From: JAVBOF01 sp031550915
GTDB lineage: Bacteria > Bacillota > Clostridia > Christensenellales > MGBC116941
Assembly (NCBI GenBank): GCA_031550915.1
Contig: JAVBOF010000030.1
Coordinates: 1 to 20,527, forward strand
DNA: 20,527 bases
Reading direction: 5' to 3'
Below are positions 7,878 through 15,829 of this stretch, piece after piece. The position numbers and the translations under genes were made by a program. The notes under the pieces are model-generated. The model had not been told where the DNA came from and made no database searches. It was given only the letters and a program-made list of their open reading frames with translations. Position 1 is the stretch's first letter. Each line of letters starts with the position of its first letter.

Positions 7878-8368
7878 CTCCTTAGGTCGACAGCGTCCAT
7901 AATATCTCTCTGTGCTTTCTGCATAGCCTTTTCATCATCATCCGATATATGATCGAAGCCCATAAGGTGCAAAGTCCCGTGTACCGCCAAAAAAACGAGT
8001 TCCCTTTCAAAGCTGTGCCCGTAATCCCCGGCTTGAATATATGCAGTTTTTGCAGATATAGCTATGTCCCCCATATGCGTTTTGATACCTTCCATACCGA
8101 GGTCCCCGCTATCCATACCTTTCATAACACAGGGAAACGAAAACTCATACATTGGGAATGACAGAACGTCTGTTGACTTATCCATCCCCCTAAACTCTTG
8201 GTTTAGTATCTTCATTTCTTCATCACTGGTTATCAATATATCTATACTCGCATCAACGCCTGGCATAAAAATCGAAAAAGCCATAGCTAACGCTTCTTTG
8301 ATCTTATTAACTGATGCTTCGCAAATGTCGATTTCAGACTGTTCGTTTTCAAGGATGATATCAATCAT
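7874..8368 (-). CDS. ybeY: Endoribonuclease YbeY, rRNA maturation factor
   Basis: A 164-residue zinc-dependent endoribonuclease of the UPF0054 family, involved in 16S rRNA 3'-end processing and 70S quality control. The metal motif HGTLHLMGFDH has the three ligand histidines at 130, 134 and 140. An upstream TDVLSFP segment (66-72) is also a family signature. The ATG at 8368 overlaps the end of pgpH by 8 bases, and the stop overlaps cdd by 4, so translation is probably coupled. No dgkA gene lies between ybeY and cdd, unlike in many Firmicutes. Confidence 0.96.
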   Translation of the reverse strand: MIDIILENEQSEIDICEASVNKIKEALAMAFSIFMPGVDASIDILITSDEEMKILNQEFRGMDKSTDVLSFPMYEFSFPCVMKGMDSGDLGMEGIKTHMGDIAISAKTAYIQAGDYGHSFERELVFLAVHGTLHLMGFDHISDDDEKAMQKAQRDIMDAVDLRR

Positions 8369-10505
8369 GGTTCAACCGTACACTTTCAATGTCCGGGTAC
8401 TCTATCCTCTTGTGCATCATACTTTCAAAAATGGTGCAAAAAGCATCGCTGATCTTCCTTATATCCAGGAGCGTAAGTGGGCAATTATTCAACTGTCCGT
8501 CTTCAACTTTTGCATAAACCAGTTTTTCGACGAGGTTCCTCATCTTCTCTTCATCCAGATCCTGTGCCGCGCGAACAGCAGCCTCAACAGTATCCGCAAG
8601 CATTATTATCGCCGCTTCTTTGCCTTGCGGCCTCGGGCAATTATATCTGTAGTCGTCTGGAGAAACGTCTTTACCACTTTCCAATGCTTTATTATAAAAG
8701 TATGTCATAAGAGTGTCCCCATGATGCTGGTGTATTATCTCACAAACCGTACGGGGCAATTTCCCCTTTTGGGCAAGCGCCAAACCGTCTGCAGGATGCG
8801 AAGAGATCACTTCATAGCTCTCCATCGGATCCATTTCGTCATGCGGATTCACACCCTGCAATTGGTTTTCCTTAAAATAGTATGGATTGCGCAGCTTTCC
8901 GATATCGTGGTAGAAAGCGCCGACCCTTGCCAGCAAGGGGTTTGCAGAGACTGCATAAGCGGCGGCTTCTGAAAGATTCGCGACGACCACGCTGTGATAA
9001 TACGTACCGGGCGCTTCCATCATAAGCTGCTTTATGAGCTGTTGATTCGTGTTGCACAGTTCCAGCATCTTTGTCGGCGTCAATACATTGAACATGGCTT
9101 CCCATATCGGGAGCGTTCCGATACAAAGCACGGAGCATAATACGCCATTGCCAAACATAGTCAGGGCATTTACAAGGTTTTCCTGCAGATTTATTCCCGT
9201 TATCAGCCCCGTGGCAAATACCAATACCGCCCCTGCAATTCCGGTAGTTATACCAGCGAGCATTATAGATGAACGGTTTTGCACTTTTCGCATGGCATAT
9301 ATGCATATACTGCCGCAAAACAGAAATACCGCAAGGCTGTAAAATGCCTGGATATCCGTGACGCCGGAGGCCATCATTGCGCTAATAAGTACAGTCGTTA
9401 TAAGGTTAATCATAAGCGCGACCCGCGCCGAGACAAGAATGCAAACAAGCATGCCGGCAAGAAAGACAGGCGCGGTTTGCGCGCCGAGTCGAATAGCAAC
9501 GATACTGAGAATAAATGTCAGCGCGACTACCGCGCTTATCAGTATCATTGTGGAAAACCGTTTAATTATCCAGCCTTCAAAGTTTTTGGTATACCCGGCA
9601 AGTACGATCATACCAAATATAATGCAGACCGCGATGCCTATATACAGATTATAATTCAGCTCCCCGTTATCCACCACGCCAAGCTGCTTCAGTAGGGCGA
9701 GTTGCTTCTCATTTACTATATCCCCTTCACGAATAATAGCCTGGCCTTTTTTATATACGACTGGCTGTACCGCATCTTCCGCCTTTTTACTTTCCGCCAG
9801 GGTCCCCTCTTCATCAAAAAGCATGTTGGCTTGGAGATTCTTCTGTATCCCTTTTATAACTAGGTTACAAATGCTCGGTTCAAACTTCCTCTCGTCCAGC
9901 ATGCGTTGGGCGTCATTTACCGTCTTTTCCATCTGCTCAACCTGTATGCCTTCGTTCAAAGCGCCATTCAAGAAAGCCATCGTCGAGTTTTTTATGTTTA
10001 TCAATTCAGCCTCTGTGGCGCCTGTTATCCCAAAGATCATATCGTCGGTTATTCCGTCGACAGGTATTATCTGCCTGATTGATTCAAGCTCGTCCAACGA
10101 CAGGTCGGACGGAGAATTGTTTCCAGCCTGTATTTTCTGAGAATAATAATCTGCGCTGATCTTTTTCCCTTCCAATACAGCTGCAAAAAAGACGTCAACA
10201 TTTTTTTCTACTTGCGATGTGATACGGTCGTCCAATTTGAATATATCATTTACGCCGTCACTGGCTTCCGCCCTCAGCTCTTCCGTTGATATCTCGTCCA
10301 CAACTTCCCTGCCCGCAGTAATCATCTCCGGTGCAACGTCGCCAATTTCCAGAGAAAACTGCCGCGGTATAGTTTGTAATACGGTGAGCGCGAACAAGAG
10401 GATTCCAAGTATAATCACAGTCAAGAAAGCAGCGATCGGCTTGTTTCGGACGTGCTCATTAGCTTTTTCTTTTTTGTTTATACTATTTTGATCCGGTTTC
10501 GGCAT
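8361..10505 (-). CDS. pgpH: Cyclic-di-AMP phosphodiesterase PgpH (7TM-HD protein)
   Basis: A membrane HD-domain phosphodiesterase of the YqfF/PgpH family, which hydrolyses c-di-AMP to pApA and so affects osmolyte and potassium homeostasis. Numbered from the ATG at 10517: membrane helix 28-50, a large extracellular 7TMR-HDED domain (51-290), a seven-helix bundle (290-480) and a cytoplasmic HD domain (about 500-690) with YHDIGK (His537, Asp538), His508 and a histidine run near 596-599. GGAG at 10512-10515 lies inside the longest frame and points to the ATG at 10505 (6 bases) as the real start; the ATGs at 10508 and 10517 are less well placed. Neighbours phoH, ybeY, cdd and era are its usual partners. 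Confidence 0.95.
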   Translation of the reverse strand: MPKPDQNSINKKEKANEHVRNKPIAAFLTVIILGILLFALTVLQTIPRQFSLEIGDVAPEMITAGREVVDEISTEELRAEASDGVNDIFKLDDRITSQVEKNVDVFFAAVLEGKKISADYYSQKIQAGNNSPSDLSLDELESIRQIIPVDGITDDMIFGITGATEAELINIKNSTMAFLNGALNEGIQVEQMEKTVNDAQRMLDERKFEPSICNLVIKGIQKNLQANMLFDEEGTLAESKKAEDAVQPVVYKKGQAIIREGDIVNEKQLALLKQLGVVDNGELNYNLYIGIAVCIIFGMIVLAGYTKNFEGWIIKRFSTMILISAVVALTFILSIVAIRLGAQTAPVFLAGMLVCILVSARVALMINLITTVLISAMMASGVTDIQAFYSLAVFLFCGSICIYAMRKVQNRSSIMLAGITTGIAGAVLVFATGLITGINLQENLVNALTMFGNGVLCSVLCIGTLPIWEAMFNVLTPTKMLELCNTNQQLIKQLMMEAPGTYYHSVVVANLSEAAAYAVSANPLLARVGAFYHDIGKLRNPYYFKENQLQGVNPHDEMDPMESYEVISSHPADGLALAQKGKLPRTVCEIIHQHHGDTLMTYFYNKALESGKDVSPDDYRYNCPRPQGKEAAIIMLADTVEAAVRAAQDLDEEKMRNLVEKLVYAKVEDGQLNNCPLTLLDIRKISDAFCTIFESMMHKRIEYPDIESVRLNHD

Positions 10506-10530
10506 CATTATCTCCATTCAATATGTGTTT

Positions 10531-11172
10531 TCACACAGCAAAGAAATAGTCTTCTATCATTAGGCAAAGTGCATGATATACGGGCAAATGCAGTTCCTGC
10601 ACTTCATAGGTCTCCTTAGCGGGGACTTTTATTACCGTATCCGCAATTTCATTCATCTTGCCTCCCTGCTCTCCCGTAAGTGCAATGACGTTCAAGCCTT
10701 TTGCTTTAGCGGTATACCCTGCCAGAGCCACGTTTCTGGAATTACCTGAAGTAGAGATACCTATAAACACGTCGCCTTCCTCACCTAGCCCCATTACTTG
10801 CTGCGCGAAAACCATTTCACCTTCCACATCGTTTATAACTGCTGTAATGAGCGAATTTGCGGATAGGGCAACTGCCGGAAGAGCGGTTTGCAGTTTTTCA
10901 GGCCAGTCGTTCTCGCCGGATAGATTTTTAAGAGCCATAATAAATTCCGCGTTTGGGTGACGTTTTTTTATAAAGCTTTTCATCAATTCTCCAACTATAT
11001 GCTCGGCGTCCGCAGCACTTCCGCCATTGCCTGCAAGCAAAAGCTTGCCGCCATTCTCATAGCAACGTACTATGGTTTCAAAGGCTTTTGATATATCCAG
11101 CTTACAACATTCAAGTGCTGGATATTTTTCTATCAGTGCCAACAAGAATTTGTTTTCATAAGCTTTGTACAT
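10531..11172 (-). CDS. SIS-domain phosphoheptose isomerase (GmhA-like)
   Basis: A 213-residue SIS sugar-phosphate isomerase domain. AGNGGSAADAEHIVGE contains the zinc/active-site residues His58 and Glu62, STSGNS (141-146) binds phosphate, and Gln192 with His200 keep the 8-residue spacing of Gln172/His180 in E. coli GmhA. The family converts sedoheptulose 7-phosphate to heptose 7-phosphate for glycan or S-layer heptose. About 20 extra residues lie between the two halves of the active site. DiaA-type DNA-binding-partner SIS proteins are an alternative. The longest frame begins at 11193, but GAGGT at 11177-11181 supports the ATG at 11172. It has its own promoter and splits the usual phoH-pgpH pair; no other heptose gene is seen here. 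Confidence 0.87.
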   Translation of the reverse strand: MYKAYENKFLLALIEKYPALECCKLDISKAFETIVRCYENGGKLLLAGNGGSAADAEHIVGELMKSFIKKRHPNAEFIMALKNLSGENDWPEKLQTALPAVALSANSLITAVINDVEGEMVFAQQVMGLGEEGDVFIGISTSGNSRNVALAGYTAKAKGLNVIALTGEQGGKMNEIADTVIKVPAKETYEVQELHLPVYHALCLMIEDYFFAV

Positions 11173-11232
11173 ATTTACCTCAATACTTTCCATACCAGTG
11201 TATCCCTACAAGTCTTTCAAAAATACAATATA

Positions 11233-11261
11233 ATTATATTATCCAACAATGCTATGCTCAA
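11233..11261 (-). promoter_or_regulatory. Sigma-A-type promoter before the SIS-pgpH-ybeY-cdd-era run
   Basis: TTGAGC at 11256-11261, a 17-bp spacer and a perfect TATAAT at 11233-11238 on the minus strand, in the gap between phoH and the SIS gene. It would start transcription about 55 bases before the SIS start codon and could drive the genes down to recO. Confidence 0.75.
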
Positions 11262-11280
11262 GAAATATTTGCAACCGACA

Positions 11281-12273
11281 CTATATAGTTTTTTTGGCGG
11301 CTCTCTTTTCATGGTTATCATATGCCTTTATGATGTTTTGAACAAGCTCATGGCGAACCACATCCTGATGGGTCAGGCGTATTATTTCGATATCATCGAT
11401 ACCTTTCATAACCGATAACGCATGAACCAGACCGGACTTTTTATCTCCCGGCAGATCTATCTGCGTTATATCCCCTGTAACTATAACCTTGCTGTTTTCT
11501 CCAAACCGGGTCAAAAACATCTTCATCTGTTCTTTGGTGCAGTTTTGAGCTTCATCCAGTATTATAAACGCATCCGACAGAGTTCTTCCGCGCATATACG
11601 CCAAAGGAGCCACCTCGATACTGCCTCTTTCCGTCATCTTTTGATAAGCCTCAACGCCAACGAACTCATAAAGCGCGTCATAAAGCGGACGCAGATACGG
11701 ATCTACCTTGTTTTGCAGATCGCCCGGCAAAAAGCCAAGCTTTTCTCCTGCTTCAACCGCCGGTCGGGTAAGAATGATCCGGCTGACTTCCTTGCTTTTA
11801 AATGCCAGAACAGCCATAGCCATTGCCAGATAGGTCTTGCCCGTTCCCGCAGGCCCCACGCCGAAGACTACCGTGTTCTTTTTGATGGCATTGATATATT
11901 TTCGCTGTCCGACAGTTTTACAGCGCACCTGCTTTCCCCTGTATGTCACCGCGATAACGTCGGACATGATATCGCCTATCAAATCATCGTGGCCTTCCCT
12001 TGCAAGCTCTATAGCGTAACGTATACGGCTCCGGTCGATCTTCTCATTCTTTCGTATCATTTCAAGCATACGGCCGATGACCGTCTTTGCCAGTTCTACC
12101 TTATCGTCGTCGCCCCGCAGCATGATCATAGTATCCCGCGCGCTTATAAATGCTCCGGTTTCGGCTTCGATTATCCTTGCGTTTTCGTCAAAATTACCAA
12201 ACAGCGTGATTATATGATCGAGTGTATCTACACTTATACCACGTTCTGTTGCTTGTCCCATCTCGTTCTCCAT
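11281..12273 (-). CDS. phoH: PhoH-like ATPase
   Basis: A 330-residue protein: an N-terminal region with a KH-like nucleic-acid-binding segment (about 20-75) followed by a P-loop ATPase domain with Walker A GPAGTGKT (140-147) and Walker B FIILDEAQN (236-244). PhoH-family proteins are predicted RNA-linked ATPases or helicases; their neighbourhood with ybeY, era and rRNA maturation genes supports an RNA role. The precise activity is not established. AAGGAG at 12279-12284 is 5 bases from the ATG. It starts 18 bases after yqfD, so it is in the yqfC-yqfD-phoH unit. Confidence 0.95.
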   Translation of the reverse strand: MENEMGQATERGISVDTLDHIITLFGNFDENARIIEAETGAFISARDTMIMLRGDDDKVELAKTVIGRMLEMIRKNEKIDRSRIRYAIELAREGHDDLIGDIMSDVIAVTYRGKQVRCKTVGQRKYINAIKKNTVVFGVGPAGTGKTYLAMAMAVLAFKSKEVSRIILTRPAVEAGEKLGFLPGDLQNKVDPYLRPLYDALYEFVGVEAYQKMTERGSIEVAPLAYMRGRTLSDAFIILDEAQNCTKEQMKMFLTRFGENSKVIVTGDITQIDLPGDKKSGLVHALSVMKGIDDIEIIRLTHQDVVRHELVQNIIKAYDNHEKRAAKKTI

Positions 12274-12291
12274 AAAAGCTCCTTAAATAAT

Positions 12292-13476
12292 TTACTGTTC
12301 ACCGATATTCAACGGCATCTCCATTGCAATATCCTCGATCGTTTCAACGTATGCCACTGCTTTTATCGTGCCTGCATCGGATGGCATAAAAACAACATCC
12401 TGGGCGGTTATCTGCGCATTATGCGGTATATCCGCCCTTGCTTTTTCCAATGCTGCCGCCGATAGCCTGGCACAGATCTCCTTTTCATCTGCGTTTTTAA
12501 ACTGGACGTCTACCTCTTCATATTCTTCGGTAATAATTTCAACAGGCAAAAACATATTCTTTGAAATCAGCTGTCTGCTGGTTTTTATTGTATTATAGTA
12601 CTTAAAAAGCGGAGGCGTGCCATTTAACATCATTTCGATATCGAAAAACTTTAGATACCGCTTCTGCGCTTTTCTGCCCGTAATATTGCTCAGCCTATTC
12701 TGGTCCGGCAGTTCCGCGCTTCCTTCGTACCACACCCTTCCCTGCACTATACCGCTGGAATGAACATAATCCACACCCTCATCCGTTGCAATAACACCGC
12801 TGATCAAAACCTGATTTTTACGGATCATTTGCCCGACTTCCCTTACGGGTTTACCTTCAATTACTATCATTCTTCCTAGTATGCAATCTTTAGACGCGAT
12901 AATATTGGACGGTCCTGCAAACATAGAATCCGGAGGCCTGACGGCTTCTACGATCTCCAGATTCAGCCGTACACCTTGAGCGTATAAACTGGCCCACGCA
13001 ATACGCTTATCTTCAATTATTAGTTTGTCTTTTATAGCTTTTGTATCTATACCGTATTTCCAACAACCGGGCTCAGCGCCCATCTCTTTTAGTTGTGCCA
13101 GCAATTCTTCATCAGATATTATCTCATTGCCTTTGATATCTACGACCCATACGAAAGAAAAAGCGGCTACTATGGCAAGTATAAAAACCAAAATGCCAAC
13201 AAGTAACGCTATCCTGTATCTAAATATTCGAATTCCTTTCATCAAGCCTTCTCTTGATATTATGGAAAAATCCATTGAAGCTTGTATACAGATCGCGGAG
13301 AATTTGCTCATCGAGGTTTCGGGGATTTTCAGAATCATTTCTGTGTTGCTTGTTCGATCAATATTTTTAAGTTCAATACCCTCGTGTATACAATTATTAA
13401 TAAGCGTTTCCAGCCTGTTGCCGGTCACCCTGATTTTAACATAACCAAAAAGAAAATTCCACCTGTCACGTATCAA
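12292..13476 (-). CDS. yqfD: Sporulation protein YqfD
   Basis: A 394-residue membrane protein of the YqfD sporulation family. From the chosen start: a cytoplasmic N-terminal domain (1-85), one transmembrane helix (about 87-112), and an extracytoplasmic part that opens with a POTRA/FtsQ-like stretch (about 112-175, VVDIKGNEIISDEELL). The longest frame starts at 13533 inside yqfC, but no ribosome site supports it. GGGGAGG lies 7 bases before a TTG at 13476 that overlaps the yqfC stop as TTGA, so that TTG is taken as the start. The protein is found in endospore formers; its exact function is not known to me. It is followed by phoH after 18 bases. Confidence 0.93.
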   Translation of the reverse strand: MIRDRWNFLFGYVKIRVTGNRLETLINNCIHEGIELKNIDRTSNTEMILKIPETSMSKFSAICIQASMDFSIISREGLMKGIRIFRYRIALLVGILVFILAIVAAFSFVWVVDIKGNEIISDEELLAQLKEMGAEPGCWKYGIDTKAIKDKLIIEDKRIAWASLYAQGVRLNLEIVEAVRPPDSMFAGPSNIIASKDCILGRMIVIEGKPVREVGQMIRKNQVLISGVIATDEGVDYVHSSGIVQGRVWYEGSAELPDQNRLSNITGRKAQKRYLKFFDIEMMLNGTPPLFKYYNTIKTSRQLISKNMFLPVEIITEEYEEVDVQFKNADEKEICARLSAAALEKARADIPHNAQITAQDVVFMPSDAGTIKAVAYVETIEDIAMEMPLNIGEQ

Positions 13477-13763
13477 TTCATGCCCTCCCCGATGAATACC
13501 AGAGATTCGATTTCGCCATATACGATGATGCAATCAGAGCTCATTTCGATCAATTCAAAATCCCTGCCAGCCAATTGTATAATTCCGATACTAGTTTCAG
13601 CGCGAACGATATACTTTGAATACTCTATCAATCCTTTATGGTTTTCTAAAAAAAGCTCGTCCCTGCCCGTTATGCTGAGTTTTGGTAAGTCAAGCAATAT
13701 TTCCGGGGAAAGCTGCATATATTTTATAGCTTTTCTATTTGCTCTTCTTTTCCGCTTTTTCAA
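13473..13763 (-). CDS. yqfC: Sporulation protein YqfC
   Basis: A 96-residue protein with a very basic N-terminus (KKRKRRANRK) and a small beta-rich domain; LPKLSITG and FIGEG fit the YqfC/YabP-like spore protein family. GAGGTG at 13770-13775 overlaps the in-frame GTG at 13772, so that GTG cannot use it. The TTG at 13763, 6-8 bases downstream of this site, is taken as the start. The stop codon overlaps the yqfD TTG, so the two are translationally coupled. A TATAAT at 13789-13794 could be its promoter -10, but no good -35 is seen; in Bacillus the homologous genes are under a sporulation sigma factor. Confidence 0.9.
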   Translation of the reverse strand: MKKRKRRANRKAIKYMQLSPEILLDLPKLSITGRDELFLENHKGLIEYSKYIVRAETSIGIIQLAGRDFELIEMSSDCIIVYGEIESLVFIGEGMN

Positions 13764-13788
13764 AAAACGCACCTCGATACAACCGTTT

Positions 13789-13794
13789 ATTATA
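13789..13794 (-). promoter_or_regulatory. Possible -10 box upstream of yqfC
   Basis: A perfect TATAAT on the minus strand lies 25 bases before the yqfC TTG. The bases 17-18 bp upstream (GAATCC) are a poor sigma-A -35. CATAGATA just upstream partly resembles a sigma-E -10, but no convincing sigma-E -35 partner was found. Confidence 0.3.
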
Positions 13795-13871
13795 TCTATG
13801 CCAATGGCTGCGGATTCATAACAAATTGCACATCAATTGATTTCTCCGTTGGATTCAGAAAGATAAAATCA

Positions 13872-13900
13872 TTGTTTTGTAAAAGATATTATGTTAGAAT
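13872..13900 (+). promoter_or_regulatory. Promoter of the tRNA-Ser locus
   Basis: TTGTTT at 13872-13877, a 17-bp spacer and TAGAAT at 13895-13900, with an extended TG at 13892-13893. Initiation near 13907 would place both the tRNA-Ser half and the complete tRNA-Ser on one precursor. Confidence 0.75.
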
Positions 13901-13926
13901 TGCATTTGTAATATAACCCGGCATCC

Positions 13927-13969
13927 GGAGAGGTATCGAAGTGGTCATAACGGGGCTGACTCGAAATCA
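13927..13969 (+). pseudogene. Truncated tRNA-Ser: 5' half only
   Basis: Forty-three bases that match the 5' half of the following tRNA-Ser from acceptor through the anticodon stem. Bases 13932-13969 are identical to 13992-14029, and only 13930 and 13931 differ within the acceptor arm (GGAGAGG against GGAAGGG). It then diverges to an unrelated AT-rich tail of 17 bases. There is no variable arm, T-arm or 3' acceptor, so it cannot fold as a tRNA. It lies exactly 60 bases upstream of the same positions in the real gene and directly after the promoter. Confidence 0.9.
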
Positions 13970-13986
13970 ACAGCAAAATTTCATAT

Positions 13987-14075
13987 GGAAGGGTATCGAA
14001 GTGGTCATAACGGGGCTGACTCGAAATCAGTTTGAGGGAAACCTCACGTGGGTTCGAATCCCACCCCTTCCGCCA
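13987..14075 (+). tRNA. tRNA-Ser (anticodon CGA)
   Basis: An 89-base class II tRNA. Acceptor GGAAGGG pairs with CCCTTCC. The anticodon arm is CTGA-CTCGAAA-TCAG with anticodon CGA (reads UCG). The long variable arm is GAGG-GAAA-CCTC and the T-arm GTGGG-TTCGAAT-CCCAC. The discriminator is G and the CCA is encoded. It is the only plus-strand gene in the window and sits between yqfC and the accessory SirTM block. Confidence 0.97.
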
Positions 14076-14083
14076 ACCGAGCA

Positions 14084-14129
14084 AAATCCGAACCCCAAAC
14101 CTATAATGTTAGGTGAGACGTTCGGATTT
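14084..14129 (+). terminator. Terminator after tRNA-Ser, possibly bidirectional
   Basis: AAATCCGAAC and GTTCGGATTT form a perfect 10-bp stem around a 26-base loop that itself can pair (CCTA/TAGG). Downstream T content is moderate on the plus strand. On the minus strand the stem is followed by TTTTGC, so it could also stop transcription arriving from the SirTM gene. The roughly 100 bases from 14130 to 14229 show no gene. Confidence 0.7.
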
Positions 14130-14229
14130 CTCATTTTCCTACATAGAGATTAAAAGTTACCAGACTAGGAATCATGCAAACTGGCCCAAGCAGCACTACT
14201 ATCAGCAGGTTAATAGGTTATTTTCCTTG

Positions 14230-15105
14230 TCAGTTACACGAAAGCGAGTCCATAACCTCGCCTATATCGGCGCTAATGCAAATAGACTGTTTCTCAATTT
14301 CCCTTGGGCAAACCGCCTCACCCAAATTAATACACGCATAGATTGCAGCAGGATTTTGGGCGGTCATCTGCCAGAAGGGGTACTTGATGATTACCGGCGT
14401 ATTTCCACCGACGCCTAACTCCAGATACAGTGTTTTGATATTACGATGCCTGCGGATAAAATCCTCATACCGGTTGTGGGCGGCATGCCAGCCATCATCC
14501 TGCACAAAAGTATGGTCACAGTGCAGGTTCATGGACATCGGTTGCCCGCACTTTGGGCAATGCGGGACAAGCTCTGTAGGAACCCGTAAATCTTTTTGCT
14601 CCTTAATCATGGCATTAATCGTTTCTACATTATCATAGGTTTGGTTATGACACGGAGCAGAGCATTGCCATAGCCCATAATCACCCTGGGTATAAAATAG
14701 CTTATGCTTATCGACACCTGCTCTTTGAAACTGGTGGTCCACATTGGTGGTGATGACAAAATAGTCTTTATCACCCACCATATCCAATAGTTCAGCATAC
14801 GGTTTCCCAACAGGCGCAGTATAGCGGTTTATTTGGATATGGCGGCTCATGTACGCCCAGTATTCTTCTAACGATTCATAGCGGTAAAATGTAGCCGAAT
14901 ACATATCATGGAAATGGTATTTGGCGATAAACTCTGCAAAGTTCTTCTCAAAACGTTCGCCGCTATATATTAGCCCCGCTGCTGTCGAAAGGCCCGCGCC
15001 TGCGCCTATAACAACGGCCTCCGCACGGTCGATGGCCTGCTTTAGCTCATTTATTTTTTCTGAGTAGTCGTTCGTAGATTTCATAATCGGATTCCTTGAA
15101 AACAT
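14230..15105 (-). CDS. Class M sirtuin (SirTM), predicted protein ADP-ribosyltransferase
   Basis: A 291-residue Sir2-fold protein. NAD-binding GAGAGLS (34-40) is followed by IYSGERFEKNF, a SirTM signature. TTNVDHQF contains Asn121 and Asp123. Where classical deacetylase sirtuins have the catalytic histidine, this one has Gln140 in TQGDYG, as in the described SirTM enzymes of Streptococcus and Staphylococcus, which are mono-ADP-ribosyltransferases. A zinc ribbon is formed by Cys148, Cys152, Cys183 and Cys186. Overlap with the macrodomain gene supports the writer/eraser pairing. In known operons the target is a lipoylated GcvH-like protein; none is present here, so the target is open. The start is either ATG 15105 (AAAGGTGAT upstream) or ATG 15084 (AAGGA upstream). 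Confidence 0.92.
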   Translation of the reverse strand: MFSRNPIMKSTNDYSEKINELKQAIDRAEAVVIGAGAGLSTAAGLIYSGERFEKNFAEFIAKYHFHDMYSATFYRYESLEEYWAYMSRHIQINRYTAPVGKPYAELLDMVGDKDYFVITTNVDHQFQRAGVDKHKLFYTQGDYGLWQCSAPCHNQTYDNVETINAMIKEQKDLRVPTELVPHCPKCGQPMSMNLHCDHTFVQDDGWHAAHNRYEDFIRRHRNIKTLYLELGVGGNTPVIIKYPFWQMTAQNPAAIYACINLGEAVCPREIEKQSICISADIGEVMDSLSCN

Positions 15106-15829
15106 TAAAGATCACCTTTATTTTGCTTTGCCTTCCGGCAATAAATTGGTTGACAGTTTGAAGCGCAATATCCGCTGCTTTCTCATTGGGGAAATGGAAT
15201 TCTCCAGTGGATATGCAGCAGAACGCGATGGATTCTATATTGCTCTGCACTGCCAGTGCCAAACAAGAGCGGTAGCAGGATGCCAGCAAGGCACAGTCCC
15301 TTTTTGTTAGTGTGCCGGTGATGATTGGGCCCACCGTATGCAGCACATATTTACTGGGCAGGTTGAATGCCTCGGTAATTTTGGCGGTGCCGGTCGCTTC
15401 CGGTTTTGTCTGGCCTTTCATCAGTTCACTACAGGCAAGTCGTAGTTGGATGCCTGCAAAGGTATGAATGGCATTATCGATGCAGCCATGGCAGGGCGCA
15501 AAACATCCAAGCATTTGACTGTTTGCGGCGTTGACGATGGCATCCACCTGCAATGTGGTAATATCACCCTGCCAAAGGTAGAGATTACTACGGGCCGGTG
15601 TTAGGTCATCAATATTCGTGATGCCTTTATTGCGTATTTCTTCTTGTAGGTATTCATCCTGTATTGCCAGAAACTTGCCGTCTATGGGCAAAGCAGGGCG
15701 GATATTGAACAACGAACGCAAAAGCGCCTGCTTTTCTAATGTGCTGTCCGGGATGATAACATCCTTGAACCGGGGCTGCTCATGGAGCAACGCCTGTATT
15801 AAAAAATCTAATCGCTCCGTCTGTGTCAT
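15047..15829 (-). CDS. Zinc-type macrodomain, predicted protein-ADP-ribose hydrolase
   Basis: A 260-residue protein: an N-terminal helical extension (1-75) and a macrodomain (about 80-258). GDITTLQVDAIVNAANS is the ADP-ribose-binding core (Asn103), and GCFAPCHGCID gives Cys109, Cys113, His114 and Cys116, the metal-ligand cluster typical of the SirTM-linked zinc macrodomains. CCISTGEFHFP (204-214) is the phosphate-binding loop. Family members remove ADP-ribose from proteins modified by SirTM. The ATG at 15829 shares its A with the TAA of the preceding gene (TAATG), with GAGGG upstream; a longer frame to 15862 would overlap that gene and lacks a site. The 3' end overlaps the SirTM gene by 38 or 59 bases. 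Confidence 0.93.
   Translation of the reverse strand: MTQTERLDFLIQALLHEQPRFKDVIIPDSTLEKQALLRSLFNIRPALPIDGKFLAIQDEYLQEEIRNKGITNIDDLTPARSNLYLWQGDITTLQVDAIVNAANSQMLGCFAPCHGCIDNAIHTFAGIQLRLACSELMKGQTKPEATGTAKITEAFNLPSKYVLHTVGPIITGTLTKRDCALLASCYRSCLALAVQSNIESIAFCCISTGEFHFPNEKAADIALQTVNQFIAGRQSKIKVIFNVFKESDYEIYERLLRKNK

Noticed and set aside
8064..8972. Long plus-strand open frame of 302 codons
   Set aside because: It lies antisense to ybeY and pgpH, which have intact motifs, has no good ribosome site, and resembles no known protein.
11422..12465. Long plus-strand open frame of 347 codons
   Set aside because: It lies antisense to phoH and the end of yqfD, both clearly coding; composition looks like a mirror of those genes.
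13927..14029. CRISPR-like direct repeat
   Set aside because: Only two copies, and the repeat is plainly a tRNA-Ser 5' half followed by the complete gene.
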